A stretch of 64,000 nt of DNA from Roseibium sp. MMSF_3412 (GTDB lineage Bacteria; Pseudomonadota; Alphaproteobacteria; Rhizobiales; Stappiaceae), in assembly GCF_030733265.1 (NCBI RefSeq), contig NZ_JASHJI010000002.1, positions 495,402 through 559,401 on the forward strand, written 5' to 3'. A program made the position numbers and the translations under genes. The notes below the pieces were generated by a model. That model saw nothing but the letters and a program-made list of their open reading frames with translations. It searched no databases and was not told the origin of the DNA. Positions 27,357-36,025 of the stretch are shown piece by piece; position 1 is the first letter of the stretch; every line of letters begins with the position of its first letter.

Positions 27357-28301
27357 ATGGCCAGCAAGACTTCCAACCATTTCCATGAAGGCGAGGTCCG
27401 CCTTCAAGATGAAATCGACGTGTTTGAGCGCAATGAGATGCTGAGTGACCGCATCATGCGGCACCATCTCATTGACCAGAACCGCGCGTTCTTTGCTGGC
27501 CTTGAATATGTCTTCCTCAGCATCGCCGATAGAGATGGCCAACCGCGCGCCTTCATTGTGACCGGTAATCAAGGTTTCCTCTCGACCCCGGATGACAAGA
27601 CGCCGCGGGTCGATCTTGAACAATCCGATGCGAGCAATGTGCTTGGGTCCGTCTCTATTGGTGACGCTATGGGCGTTCTTGGGATTGACCTGTCCAATCG
27701 CCGCCGTAATCGGATGCACGGGCGAATTGCGGCCGCAACGGATGCCTATGTAGACATCCGTGTGGCGCAGAGCTACGGCAATTGTCCGAAATACATCAGC
27801 ATTCGTGAGCTTTCAGCGCCGTTTCGCGCTGCTTCGAAGACGGAGCCGCAACATGGACGAGTGCCCTCAGAGAGCGATCTGAAGCTGATCGCGAGTGCGG
27901 ACACGTTCTTTATCGCAAGCACCTATTTCGGCGGTGCAGACGCCGTTTATGAAGGCGCTGATATGAACCACCGCGGGGGCCAGCCCGGGTTCATCGAGAT
28001 TGACGACGCGGGACGGCTTACTGTGCCTGACTATCGCGGCAACAATCTCTTCAACACGCTTGGCAACCTTCTGGTCAATCCGCTGACCGAGCTGCTGTTC
28101 ATCGACTTTGAGACCGGCGATCTGCTGCACATCACCGGAACGGCCGAGATCATCTCTGACGCCGACGAGGTTGCCAAACATACCGCAGCACTCCGCCTGC
28201 TGCGTATTTTCCCAAAGGCCGTGAAACGCACGCCCGGCGCACTCTCGCTGCGTTGGCAGCTGCGCGAAGCCTCTCCCCATAACCCTGATTTGTCGAGCTG
28301 A
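27357..28301 (+). CDS. Pyridoxamine 5'-phosphate oxidase-like FMN-binding protein
   Basis: A 314-residue protein with a split-barrel flavin-binding fold, longer than minimal PNPOx. The N-terminal region has RAFFAGLEYVFLSIADRDGQP and a first barrel with the Y-V-D-I-R-V-A-Q-S-Y-G-N-C-P-K-Y segment; a second barrel half holds DTFFIASTYF and the GNNLFNTLGNLLVNP motif. The latter two are the signature of the PNPOx-like group often annotated upstream of ferredoxin-type oxidoreductases. It probably binds FMN or F420-type cofactors and reduces or oxidises a small molecule. It is co-directional with the NTF2-like genes, 23 bp after the third. Confidence 0.72.
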   Translation: MASKTSNHFHEGEVRLQDEIDVFERNEMLSDRIMRHHLIDQNRAFFAGLEYVFLSIADRDGQPRAFIVTGNQGFLSTPDDKTPRVDLEQSDASNVLGSVSIGDAMGVLGIDLSNRRRNRMHGRIAAATDAYVDIRVAQSYGNCPKYISIRELSAPFRAASKTEPQHGRVPSESDLKLIASADTFFIASTYFGGADAVYEGADMNHRGGQPGFIEIDDAGRLTVPDYRGNNLFNTLGNLLVNPLTELLFIDFETGDLLHITGTAEIISDADEVAKHTAALRLLRIFPKAVKRTPGALSLRWQLREASPHNPDLSS

Positions 28302-28329
28302 TCGACCCCCAAAAAAAGAGGTTCCTCCC

Positions 28330-29220
28330 ATGAAACAGACAATCCTAGTTTACGGCGCAAATGGCGCTCAGATGAATGCCGGCACAAAAGAGCTGATCAA
28401 CGCCGGTCACACCGTCCGCGTACTGTGCCGGACTGAAGAAAACGCCGCCGATTGGGCAGCACAAGGCGCAGAAACTGTCATCGGTGAGATGAGCAATCAG
28501 GATAGCCTTGTGAAGGCGAGCCAGGGCTGTGACGCCATCTTCCTGCTTGTCCCGCTCTTCAGAGACTCCGAAGAGCTCGGCATCACCTACGGTTTGAACT
28601 CACTGAATGCCGCCAAGGAAGCCGGTATCACCCGCGTCGTCTGGAACACCGGCGGCCCTATCATGGATGAAACATCAGAGACGGATGCTGGCGCTGTCAT
28701 CTTGCGGCAACTGCGCGCTAACGAGTTTTCCTTCCTCGGCCTGACGCCGATCACCTATATGGAAAACCTATTTGGGCCCTGGACCCTTGCAGGGCTCAAC
28801 GACGGGAAGCTGGCCTACCCAACACCAGTTGATTTCAAAATGCAGTGGGTGGCAGCGAAGGACTTTGGCCGCGTTGCCGACAAGGCGCTGCAGGGCGAGC
28901 TTCCAAACGCAGTTTTGCCTTTGGGCGGTCCAGCGGGGCTCGATGGCAATGACCTCGCCCGGATTCTCGGCGAGGCGCTTGGCAAGTCCCTGACCTTTGA
29001 GACGATGCCCGCGCCTGAGTTCCAGGCCTATCTTGCCAAAGGGGCCGGTGAGCGTGTGGCTGGAATTGTTGGCGGCATGTACGGCGCGATCCAAGCGGAT
29101 GCCGCGCCCTTCCAACCCGGCTTTGTCACTGATGCAAGCGACATCGAGCAGCGTTTTGGTCTGACCCAGACCTCTCTTGAGGATTGGTCGGCCGAGCACA
29201 AAGCAATTCTTTCCGCCTAA
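28330..29220 (+). CDS. NmrA-like / atypical SDR NAD(P)-binding oxidoreductase
   Basis: A 296-residue Rossmann protein of the NmrA/HSCARG type: N-terminal ILVYGANGAQMNAGTKELI, a cofactor arm VLCRTEEN, and a central FLLVPLFRDSEELG strand. The usual G-x-x-G-x-x-G motif reads G-A-N-G-A-Q-M, with methionine at the third glycine. NmrA-type proteins include quinone reductases, isoflavone-type reductases and redox sensors. It follows the PNPOx gene by 28 bp with AAAAGAGG as ribosome site and precedes the exported hydrolase in the same operon. Confidence 0.72.
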   Translation: MKQTILVYGANGAQMNAGTKELINAGHTVRVLCRTEENAADWAAQGAETVIGEMSNQDSLVKASQGCDAIFLLVPLFRDSEELGITYGLNSLNAAKEAGITRVVWNTGGPIMDETSETDAGAVILRQLRANEFSFLGLTPITYMENLFGPWTLAGLNDGKLAYPTPVDFKMQWVAAKDFGRVADKALQGELPNAVLPLGGPAGLDGNDLARILGEALGKSLTFETMPAPEFQAYLAKGAGERVAGIVGGMYGAIQADAAPFQPGFVTDASDIEQRFGLTQTSLEDWSAEHKAILSA

Positions 29221-29252
29221 AGCCCCCAGATATATCGACATGGAGAATAACA

Positions 29253-30182
29253 ATGAGACTTTTAACGATAGCCGCCCTGTTTTTATCATTGCTCATACCC
29301 GGTATTGCTTCTGCCGAAACCCGGTATGGATACGAGACCATAGACGATCTGAAAATCTTCTTCCGTGAAGCCGGTGACAGGTCTAACCCGACAATCGTGA
29401 TGTTTCATGGTTTTCCGAGTTCATCACACCAGTACAGAAACCTCATCGAAGATCTGTCGGAAGACTATTATGTGATTGCGCCTGACTACCCCGGATTTGG
29501 TGCAAGCGACTTCCCGGCCCCGGAAGAGTTCGACTACACCTTCGACAATCTTGCCGATGTCGTTGACACATTCCTGGAGCAGCGCGGCCTGACGGAATAT
29601 GCACTGGTTCTGCATGATTATGGCGCACCAGTGGGCTTCCGAATTGCAACTGAGCACCCTGAGCGCGTCACTGCACTCTTGGTTCAGAACGGCAATGCTT
29701 ACGTTGAAGGCGTGTCTGCGGACGCGTCCGGCATGTTGGAAGCACTCTGGCAGAACCGCACTCCCGAGCTGGAACAGAATATCATCGCAAACGCGTTCTC
29801 CGCATCGGCTTTGCAGTGGCAGTATATCCACGGCACACGCAATCCAGATGCCATTAATCCGGACAACTGGCTCTTGGATATCGAGCGGATGCAGCGTCCG
29901 GGTCAGCACGAAATGCACCTAAACCTCTTCGAGGATTACAAAAGCAGCATCGAAGCCTACCCGGCCTGGCAGGAATATCTTCGCGAGCACCAGCCGCCGG
30001 TTCTTGTTACATGGGGTAGGAACGACGCCTTCTTCACGGAGGCTGGCGCTGAAGCCTATGCCAGGGACGCGGAAGACGCCAAGATCGTACTCTACGATAC
30101 TGGCCATTGGCCGCTGGAAGAAAACGGTGCTGAGATTGCCACGGAAATCCGGTCATTCCTTGCGGAACGTGACATCAGATAG
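29253..30182 (+). CDS. Exported alpha/beta hydrolase with Asp nucleophile (epoxide hydrolase/haloalkane dehalogenase-like)
   Basis: A 309-residue hydrolase with a signal peptide (MRLLTIAALFLSLLIPGIAS, cleavage near A21). The oxyanion motif FHGFPSSSHQYRNL and the nucleophile elbow VLHDYGAPVGF place an aspartate (D122) as nucleophile, as in epoxide hydrolases and haloalkane dehalogenases. The acid is in WGRNDAFF and the base in TGHWPLEE. Nearly all such enzymes are cytoplasmic, so export is notable. I chose the ATG at 29253 (GGAGAATAAC upstream). It closes the LysR-controlled operon and is followed by a strong terminator. Confidence 0.8.
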   Translation: MRLLTIAALFLSLLIPGIASAETRYGYETIDDLKIFFREAGDRSNPTIVMFHGFPSSSHQYRNLIEDLSEDYYVIAPDYPGFGASDFPAPEEFDYTFDNLADVVDTFLEQRGLTEYALVLHDYGAPVGFRIATEHPERVTALLVQNGNAYVEGVSADASGMLEALWQNRTPELEQNIIANAFSASALQWQYIHGTRNPDAINPDNWLLDIERMQRPGQHEMHLNLFEDYKSSIEAYPAWQEYLREHQPPVLVTWGRNDAFFTEAGAEAYARDAEDAKIVLYDTGHWPLEENGAEIATEIRSFLAERDIR

Positions 30183-30198
30183 TCTCATGTTTTTATCC

Positions 30199-30237
30199 AA
30201 AGCCGCCCTTGATCTGTTTAGAGCCAAGGGCGGCTTT
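30199..30237 (+). terminator. Strong terminator after the accessory operon
   Basis: A perfect 13-bp stem (AAAGCCGCCCTTG / CAAGGGCGGCTTT) with a 13-nt loop, 16 bp after the hydrolase stop, ending in TTTGTCC. Confidence 0.75.
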
Positions 30238-30809
30238 GTCCGCATCTCGGTCATTTGCCTTCACCGTTTTGAAGGTCTGCTTTTGGTATTAGGCGTTGAA
30301 GCATCAAACGACCAAAACGGGAGCGCTTTGCGGTCGTTCGTCACCGATCGGTTCAATGGCAGTCCGTGCTGACATCGGACTTAAGCCAGATTAGCTGCAT
30401 GGTTTGACCGCTGATGATGGACCCACCGGAACACACCCGGTGTTTTCTTCAATAACGTGTTGCTTTCCATAAGCCTTCTTTTCACTGCATGTGGGCTGAG
30501 AAACCGTCGCCGGCCAACTGCGCGCAAACTTCCAATCTGACATTTTTTCAAAGGTCTCTCGCCGCACAGGCCGGCAGTCCGCTCGAAATCTTGTACGCGC
30601 CGCAGCGGAACCGGGCTCAAATCAGCGATAATCGCATATCTAACAAAGTGTTATGTTTTGGTTTGGCTTCTGTCTGCTAAACTGTCCGTTAGGGCATCTA
30701 TTTTTACTTTGCGACCGGGATTGGGCTTGGCTCAACCCGCGTTGATGTGTGAAGTATTGAAAATACAGGCAGAACCGCACCGCAACGGTGGCTCCGCTCG
30801 AAGTTGGGA
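30238..30809. other. Non-coding gap of about 570 bp
   Basis: No gene is supported. A small hairpin, CACCGG-N7-CCGGTG at 30424-30442 followed by TTTTC, could be a weak terminator. GTATT-GAA-AATAC at 30754-30766, 44 bp before the cyclase/ATPase start, is a short palindrome in the place expected for an operator or promoter. No precursor-peptide-like frame with a ribosome site was found. Confidence 0.45.
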
Positions 30810-33800
30810 ATGACACGGAACATGTCGATAGACCTCGATATCGAGAAAGGTGAACGCCGCCAGATCACGGCGCTGTTTTACGACATGGTCGGCTCGACAA
30901 CCATGGTCAACACCATGGATGTCGAGGATTTCCGGGAAATCCAGCAGGCGGTCCACCAGGCGGCGCACCGCGCCATTGCCGCCAATGGCGGTCATCTCGA
31001 CCTCTTGATGGGCGACGGCGGATCGGCCTATTTCGGATATCCGGTGGCCAGCGAGGACGCCCCGCTTCAGGCCGTTCTGGCCGGCCTGGCGATCCTCAAC
31101 GAATGCGCCAGGGCCGCGGAAGACTTTGACGTTCCGGTCAGGATCAGGGTCGGGATTGCCACCGGTTCGGCGGTTGCCGGTCAGGCCGGCAGCGGCGCGC
31201 TGGCAACCCGCGACGAGATCATCGGCATTGCACCGACGCTGGCCGCCAGGATCCAGGGACAGGCGAATGTCGGCACCGTCGCCGTCTCGAACGCGACCTA
31301 CAAGGCGACACGCAGGCTGTTTCACTACGAAAGCCTCGGCGCTCATGAACTCAAAGGCTTCAACGAACCGCACGCCCTCTGGCAACCGCTTGGCCGCCGC
31401 AAGACGGTCGACCGCTTCGAAACATTGCGCAACAACGAACAGCCGTTCGTGGCACGGCAAACGGAGCTAGCCGGGGCAAAGGCGCAATGGCAGCAGGCGC
31501 TGGACGGAAACGGCCAGTTTCTCTTCATCCACGGCGAGCCGGGCATCGGCAAGTCGAGACTTTGCCACCAGGTCGTTGAAGGCGGCCGTGAGGATCAGGC
31601 CCACGTCCTCGACTTTCAATGCGAACCGACGAGCCAGGAAACACCTTACTACCCGATCGTCCGGAGCCTTCGCACGGTTCTTCAAAGGTACGACGCCGCG
31701 TTCGATTTCGACGCGCCCACGGCCGATGCGATCAGAAACGCCCTGTCGCTTCCGGGCGAGCATCCCGACGCGTTCTTTGAAGAGCTGGCATTTCTGATTG
31801 CGCCGTTCTCACCAGGCCTGCAGGACAAGGAAGCAGACGTCTCGGACGACGCGCATTCCGCCGTTGCAACCCTTGTCGATGCGGTCATGGCAATCGCGAG
31901 TGCAAAACCATGCGTGATGAAAATCGAGGATCTGCACTGGGCAGACAGCCAGACGCTCGAGGTCGTCACGCAACTGGTGGAGCGGGTAAGAAACGCGCCC
32001 GTCTTTGTCATCGTCACGTCGAGAAATGCGCCCGCTGAAGACTGGGTGGCTGCCGGGAACTTCTGTGCACTGGGCCTGACCCGCCTCGGCTCCGAGAGTA
32101 TCGTTGCGCTGATCGAGAATCTCGCCGGCGCGACACATCTGCCGGAAAAACTCATCGATGCCATTGTTGCCCGATGCGACGGTGTTCCGCTCTTTGCCGA
32201 GGAACTGACCCGTTTTGTCCTGGACCGGAACGCGGATGACGCGCTGGACGAAGGCATGTGGGAGAAACTGTTCGAATCCGATGAAACCGCCAGCCTGCAG
32301 GACCTGCTGGCCGCCCGTCTTGCCGCTCTCGGTCCATCGAAATTCGTGGCCCAGGCCGCCAGCGTGATCGGTCGCAGTTTCAACGTTCTGACGCTCGTTG
32401 CACTGCTGTCGACAACCGGCAAACCGGCCGGTGCCGAGGAAAGTCTGAACGAGCTGGTCGCCGGCGGCTTCATCGAGCAGCAGGCAAGCGAACTCGAAAC
32501 CTCCTACCGCTTCCGGCACGTGCTGGTGCAACAGGCCGCCTACGCGGGCTTGCTGCGGTCGAACAAACGCTCGCTTCACTCTGCGCTATACAGGATCGTC
32601 ACCGAGGATACCGAACTCGGCGAGACGTTCACCAGTGCGGAACTCGCAGCGCACGCCGAGCAGGCGCAATTGCGCACCGAGGCGATCGGTCACTACATCG
32701 ACGCCGCCCGGACAGCGTCTTCGCAATCGGCCCTTCAGGAAGCGCGCACGCTTCTGACGCGTGCCGGTGAACTTACGGCCAGGCTGAAGGACAAGCCGGC
32801 GGCCGGCGCGCACGAACTTGAGATCGTGAAGCTGCTGGGCCCGGTGGTGGCAATGCTGGACGGCGCCGGTTCGCCTGAAGCCTCCAAGCTCTACCAGCGC
32901 GGTGTGGAGCTTTTGCACGATAACCCGGACACCGACAGATCCAGCGGCTTCCCGCTCTATTGGGGCTGGTGGTTTACAGCCCCGAATTTCCAGGCGCAAC
33001 GCGAACGCGCAGAAGTGCTGCTTGCCGACCTTGCCGGTTCCAACAACAAGGAAGTCGAGCTGCAGGCCCTTCACTGCCGATGGGCAACCGCATTCAATAC
33101 GGGTCAGCATGCCGACTGCATTCACGCGATTTCAAAGGGTCTCGAGCTGTACAGCGAAGACGAGGCGCTCGACCACCGGACCCGCTATGGCGGCCATGAC
33201 GCAAAGGTGTGCGGGCTTGGTGAAAAGGCCTTGTCTTCCTGGTTCATGGGACAGACCGAAACCGCGCTTCAACACATGGATGCGGCGGAAGACTGGGCCC
33301 GGCACATCGATCATGTCGGCAGCACCTGTCACGCGCTCGATATCGGCATCATGCTGCATCGCTACAGGGGCGACATCGACCAGGTTGCGCGGTTCGCGCG
33401 GAACATGCGCGACACTGCGACCGAACATGATCTCAAATCCCTGGAAGCGAAAAGCCTGATTTTCGGCGGCTGGGCAAACGGCATGGCCGGCGATCCGGCA
33501 AGGGGCCGGGACATTCTGGCGCAAGGCCTGTCGATCCAGCAGGAAATCGGCACGGAAGAGGACTTTCCGGTCTATCTGGAAATGGCGGCAGAACTCGATG
33601 GGCAACTCGGGCGGCATGCCGACGGCATCGCCCTGGTCAGTTCGGCGATCGAACGCGCCGAGACCGCCGGACATGCGTTCTGGCTGGCGGAACTCTACCG
33701 GCGCCGGGCGAGGCTGCGCAGTGCGTCCGATTTCAAGGAACAGCAGGTCGAATTGGATCTGGCCAGGGCGGAAGAAATCGCCGGCCAGCAGAACGCGACC

Positions 33801-33959
33801 GTGCTCCTGCTTCGGACCTTGACTGACCGGGCTGTGCTGCTTCCCGACCATGGCAAGGGGCCGGAACTGGGTGACCGGCTCGGCGACCTTCTGGCCGACC
33901 TGGAGAGCGGTCTGGAGCGAGACCGTGCTCTCAGCCTGCTCGCAGGCTTGTTGAAGTGA
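30810..33959 (+). CDS. Class III cyclase - AAA/STAND ATPase - TPR protein (TOMM-associated type)
   Basis: A 1049-residue multidomain protein. Residues ~15-170 are a class III nucleotidyl cyclase domain with metal aspartates predicted as D25 (LFYDMVGSTTM) and D69 (LLMGDGGSAYFGYP). Residues ~205-600 are an ATPase with Walker A GEPGIGKS at ~242-249 and Walker B VMKIEDLHWAD at ~369-379. Residues ~640-1045 are alpha-helical TPR-like repeats. The usual purine-selecting lysine is replaced by L65. Proteins of this plan accompany thiazole/oxazole- or thioamide-type RiPP systems (the TOMM kinase/cyclase group) and act as regulators. Its TGA overlaps the GTG of the ycaO gene, so it is translationally coupled to it. 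Confidence 0.8.
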   Translation: MTRNMSIDLDIEKGERRQITALFYDMVGSTTMVNTMDVEDFREIQQAVHQAAHRAIAANGGHLDLLMGDGGSAYFGYPVASEDAPLQAVLAGLAILNECARAAEDFDVPVRIRVGIATGSAVAGQAGSGALATRDEIIGIAPTLAARIQGQANVGTVAVSNATYKATRRLFHYESLGAHELKGFNEPHALWQPLGRRKTVDRFETLRNNEQPFVARQTELAGAKAQWQQALDGNGQFLFIHGEPGIGKSRLCHQVVEGGREDQAHVLDFQCEPTSQETPYYPIVRSLRTVLQRYDAAFDFDAPTADAIRNALSLPGEHPDAFFEELAFLIAPFSPGLQDKEADVSDDAHSAVATLVDAVMAIASAKPCVMKIEDLHWADSQTLEVVTQLVERVRNAPVFVIVTSRNAPAEDWVAAGNFCALGLTRLGSESIVALIENLAGATHLPEKLIDAIVARCDGVPLFAEELTRFVLDRNADDALDEGMWEKLFESDETASLQDLLAARLAALGPSKFVAQAASVIGRSFNVLTLVALLSTTGKPAGAEESLNELVAGGFIEQQASELETSYRFRHVLVQQAAYAGLLRSNKRSLHSALYRIVTEDTELGETFTSAELAAHAEQAQLRTEAIGHYIDAARTASSQSALQEARTLLTRAGELTARLKDKPAAGAHELEIVKLLGPVVAMLDGAGSPEASKLYQRGVELLHDNPDTDRSSGFPLYWGWWFTAPNFQAQRERAEVLLADLAGSNNKEVELQALHCRWATAFNTGQHADCIHAISKGLELYSEDEALDHRTRYGGHDAKVCGLGEKALSSWFMGQTETALQHMDAAEDWARHIDHVGSTCHALDIGIMLHRYRGDIDQVARFARNMRDTATEHDLKSLEAKSLIFGGWANGMAGDPARGRDILAQGLSIQQEIGTEEDFPVYLEMAAELDGQLGRHADGIALVSSAIERAETAGHAFWLAELYRRRARLRSASDFKEQQVELDLARAEEIAGQQNATVLLLRTLTDRAVLLPDHGKGPELGDRLGDLLADLESGLERDRALSLLAGLLK

Positions 33960-35110
33960 CAACGCCGGAAGGTTCGCGCGCCCGGGGAATGAGCCGGCTT
34001 TACGGGGCTGACGCATTTCTGAACCGTTTGCAGAAACATCTGGGCTCGTTCGGCATCACGCGGCTGGCCGACATAACCGGGCTCGACCGGGTCGGCATTC
34101 CCGTCGTGCAGGCCGTGCGGCCTCTGGCGAGATCGAATGCTGTCAATCAGGGCAAGGGTTTCACTATTGCCGAGGCCGCAGTGTCGGCCATCGTGGAAGC
34201 ACTCGAAACGGCGGCGGCTGAAAACGTAACCGCAGATGCCGAAGACACGATCCCCGCCGGATCCGTCTATGGTTCGGTGGCAGCGGAAAAACTCGCCCAC
34301 CATCTCTTGCCGGACCTGCCTGAAGACTGGATCGGCGCCCCCCTTCCCTTCCTGACCGGAACCGATCTGGTCAACGGCGCACCAACACGCGTTCCCGCTG
34401 CTCTTGTAAGCACGGACTTCACGCCCGGCTCGCCTCACGCAGCCTCCCCTTTCGTCAGAACGACCACCGGGCTCGGAGGCGGTGCGACCCGGTGCGAGGC
34501 ACTTATGCAAGGTCTGTTCGAGACGCTGGAAAGACTGGGCACCGCCCGGGCCATGGGAATTCATGGCTTTTTCGAAAAGCAGAGGCTGAAGGTCGAAACG
34601 CTGGCAGACGAGAAGCTGAACAGCCTTGTCGATCATTTGCAGCGGTCCGGCCTGCTCTGCGCGATCTACGATTGTCCGCGCGCCGGCGGCCTGCCTGTCA
34701 TCTGGGCGCGATTGCTGGATGAACAAAACACGGCCACAACGCTGCCGTTTCACGCCGATGGTTTTGCCTGCCGCATGACCTATGCCGAGGCCGCGATCGC
34801 GGCGCTACTGGAAGCAGTTCAGACGAGAGCATCCGTCATCGCGGGGGGCCGGGAAGACATCACGCGGCAGTTCTATCCGAAGCGGATCGATCAGGAACTT
34901 GTCGATTTCGAACGCGCGCAAATGCGCAAGATTTCCGGCAGGGCCGCCCCCGAAATCGATACGCCGCCGGAGGCGGAACCGGAAGCACTCGCCAGAAGGA
35001 TTCAATCGGAAGGCTTTCAGGCAATCGCGGTCCCTCTTCTTGCCGATAGCGATATCCCGCTTCATGTCGCCCGTATTGTCACGCTCGCGCGCGGGGAGAC
35101 TGACCCGTGA
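33956..35110 (+). CDS. YcaO-domain protein, TfuA-associated type
   Basis: A 384-residue YcaO enzyme. The ATP-binding signatures are present: GITRLADITGLDRVGIPVVQ, QGKG at 65-68, S77-A-x-x-E81-x-x-E84 (SAIVEALE), and CEALMQGLFETLER with E189/E192/R193. YcaO enzymes use ATP to activate a backbone amide for attack by Cys/Ser/Thr side chains (azolines) or by sulfide (thioamides). With a TfuA partner, thioamide formation is the known chemistry, in methyl-CoM reductase of methanogens and in thioamide RiPPs. It starts at GTG overlapping the cyclase stop (GTGA) and ends in a second GTGA overlap with tfuA, so the three are one unit. Confidence 0.88.
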   Translation: MTTPEGSRARGMSRLYGADAFLNRLQKHLGSFGITRLADITGLDRVGIPVVQAVRPLARSNAVNQGKGFTIAEAAVSAIVEALETAAAENVTADAEDTIPAGSVYGSVAAEKLAHHLLPDLPEDWIGAPLPFLTGTDLVNGAPTRVPAALVSTDFTPGSPHAASPFVRTTTGLGGGATRCEALMQGLFETLERLGTARAMGIHGFFEKQRLKVETLADEKLNSLVDHLQRSGLLCAIYDCPRAGGLPVIWARLLDEQNTATTLPFHADGFACRMTYAEAAIAALLEAVQTRASVIAGGREDITRQFYPKRIDQELVDFERAQMRKISGRAAPEIDTPPEAEPEALARRIQSEGFQAIAVPLLADSDIPLHVARIVTLARGETDP

Positions 35111-35868
35111 AAACCCGCGCACTTCCCGTGATCGTTTTTGCCGGGCCGAGCGTCATTGCCTCGGAATTTCCCGAAGATCTCCAGGCACATCTGTCCCCTC
35201 CAGCAGCACAGGGCGACATCGTTGCGGCGGTGCTGCGGCACGGCCCCTGCGTTATCGCGCTTATCGACGGGTTCTTTCAGGGCGTGCCGGCAGTCCGGCA
35301 CAAGGAAATCCTCTGGGCCATCTCCAGAGGTGCGATCGTCTTTGGCGCGGCGAGCATGGGAGCGTTGAGGGCAGCCGAACTCTGGACCTGCGGCATGCAT
35401 GGCCGTGGTCTGATCTTCAGGTGGCTTCGGCGCTTTCCCCTTCTTCCGGACGACGCGGTCGCCGTCCTTCACGCACCGCCGGAACTTGGTGCCGGGTCGC
35501 TCACCGAAGCGCTTGTCGATCTCAGGCAGGGCATCAAGCGCGCTCGCCGGAGCGGCACAGTCTCCGCCGGGATCGCCCACGAGCTTCTGCTACGGGCGCA
35601 GGATCTCCACTACACCGAACGAACGTTCACGAAGATCGCCGATGGTCTCCCGCCGCAGGACCGTGCCGATGTCGTTGCGGGCATTCGCCGTTCGGGTCGG
35701 TCGCAAAAAAAACAGGACGCGTTGAACCTGCTCAATGAGTTGCGCGCGCGCCAGCAGCATGACGACTGGCCTGCCCCGTCATCTGCCGGTGAATTTGTCT
35801 TTACGGACGCGTTCCTCCACGATCTGGCGGAAAGCGGTTTCCCGATACACACGCTTGACGTTCATTGA
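35107..35868 (+). CDS. TfuA-like protein
   Basis: A 253-residue TfuA-family protein, recognised by the opening VIVFAGPSVIASEFPE, the IDGFFQGVPAVRHKEILWAI block, and GAIVFGAASMGALRAAEL. The core domain occupies residues ~5-160; the C-terminal third is helical (RSGRSQKKQDALNLLNELRA). TfuA was named for trifolitoxin biosynthesis and is the usual partner of YcaO in thioamidation, where it is thought to deliver sulfide or help the substrate. It begins at GTG overlapping the YcaO stop codon by 4 bp. TTGACA overlapping its stop could be the -35 of a promoter for the peptidase gene. Confidence 0.85.
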   Translation: MKTRALPVIVFAGPSVIASEFPEDLQAHLSPPAAQGDIVAAVLRHGPCVIALIDGFFQGVPAVRHKEILWAISRGAIVFGAASMGALRAAELWTCGMHGRGLIFRWLRRFPLLPDDAVAVLHAPPELGAGSLTEALVDLRQGIKRARRSGTVSAGIAHELLLRAQDLHYTERTFTKIADGLPPQDRADVVAGIRRSGRSQKKQDALNLLNELRARQQHDDWPAPSSAGEFVFTDAFLHDLAESGFPIHTLDVH

Positions 35869-35892
35869 CAGCCTATAAAAATTACCTAGAGT
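35865..35892 (+). promoter_or_regulatory. Candidate sigma-70 promoter for the peptidase/small-protein genes
   Basis: TTGACA at 35865-35870, a 16-bp spacer and TAGAGT at 35887-35892, inside a locally AT-rich ~150-bp gap between tfuA and the peptidase gene. It would let the downstream three genes be expressed apart from the YcaO-TfuA unit. Confidence 0.35.
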
Positions 35893-36025
35893 AAAAAGCC
35901 TGTGCTGGCGAGAGATCGAAAATAGTCCTGTCGTTCCAAGGAAATAAAAGAAACACCATACGAGTTCCGCACCCGACTTCAACACTCCAACCGGATGGAT
36001 TTACAACCGTCTTCCCGAGGCCGAT

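Noticed and set aside
30381..30620. 79-aa minus-strand frame in the gap, considered as a transposase remnant
   Set aside because: No DDE-type or helix-turn-helix motif is visible and no flanking repeats or target duplications were seen.
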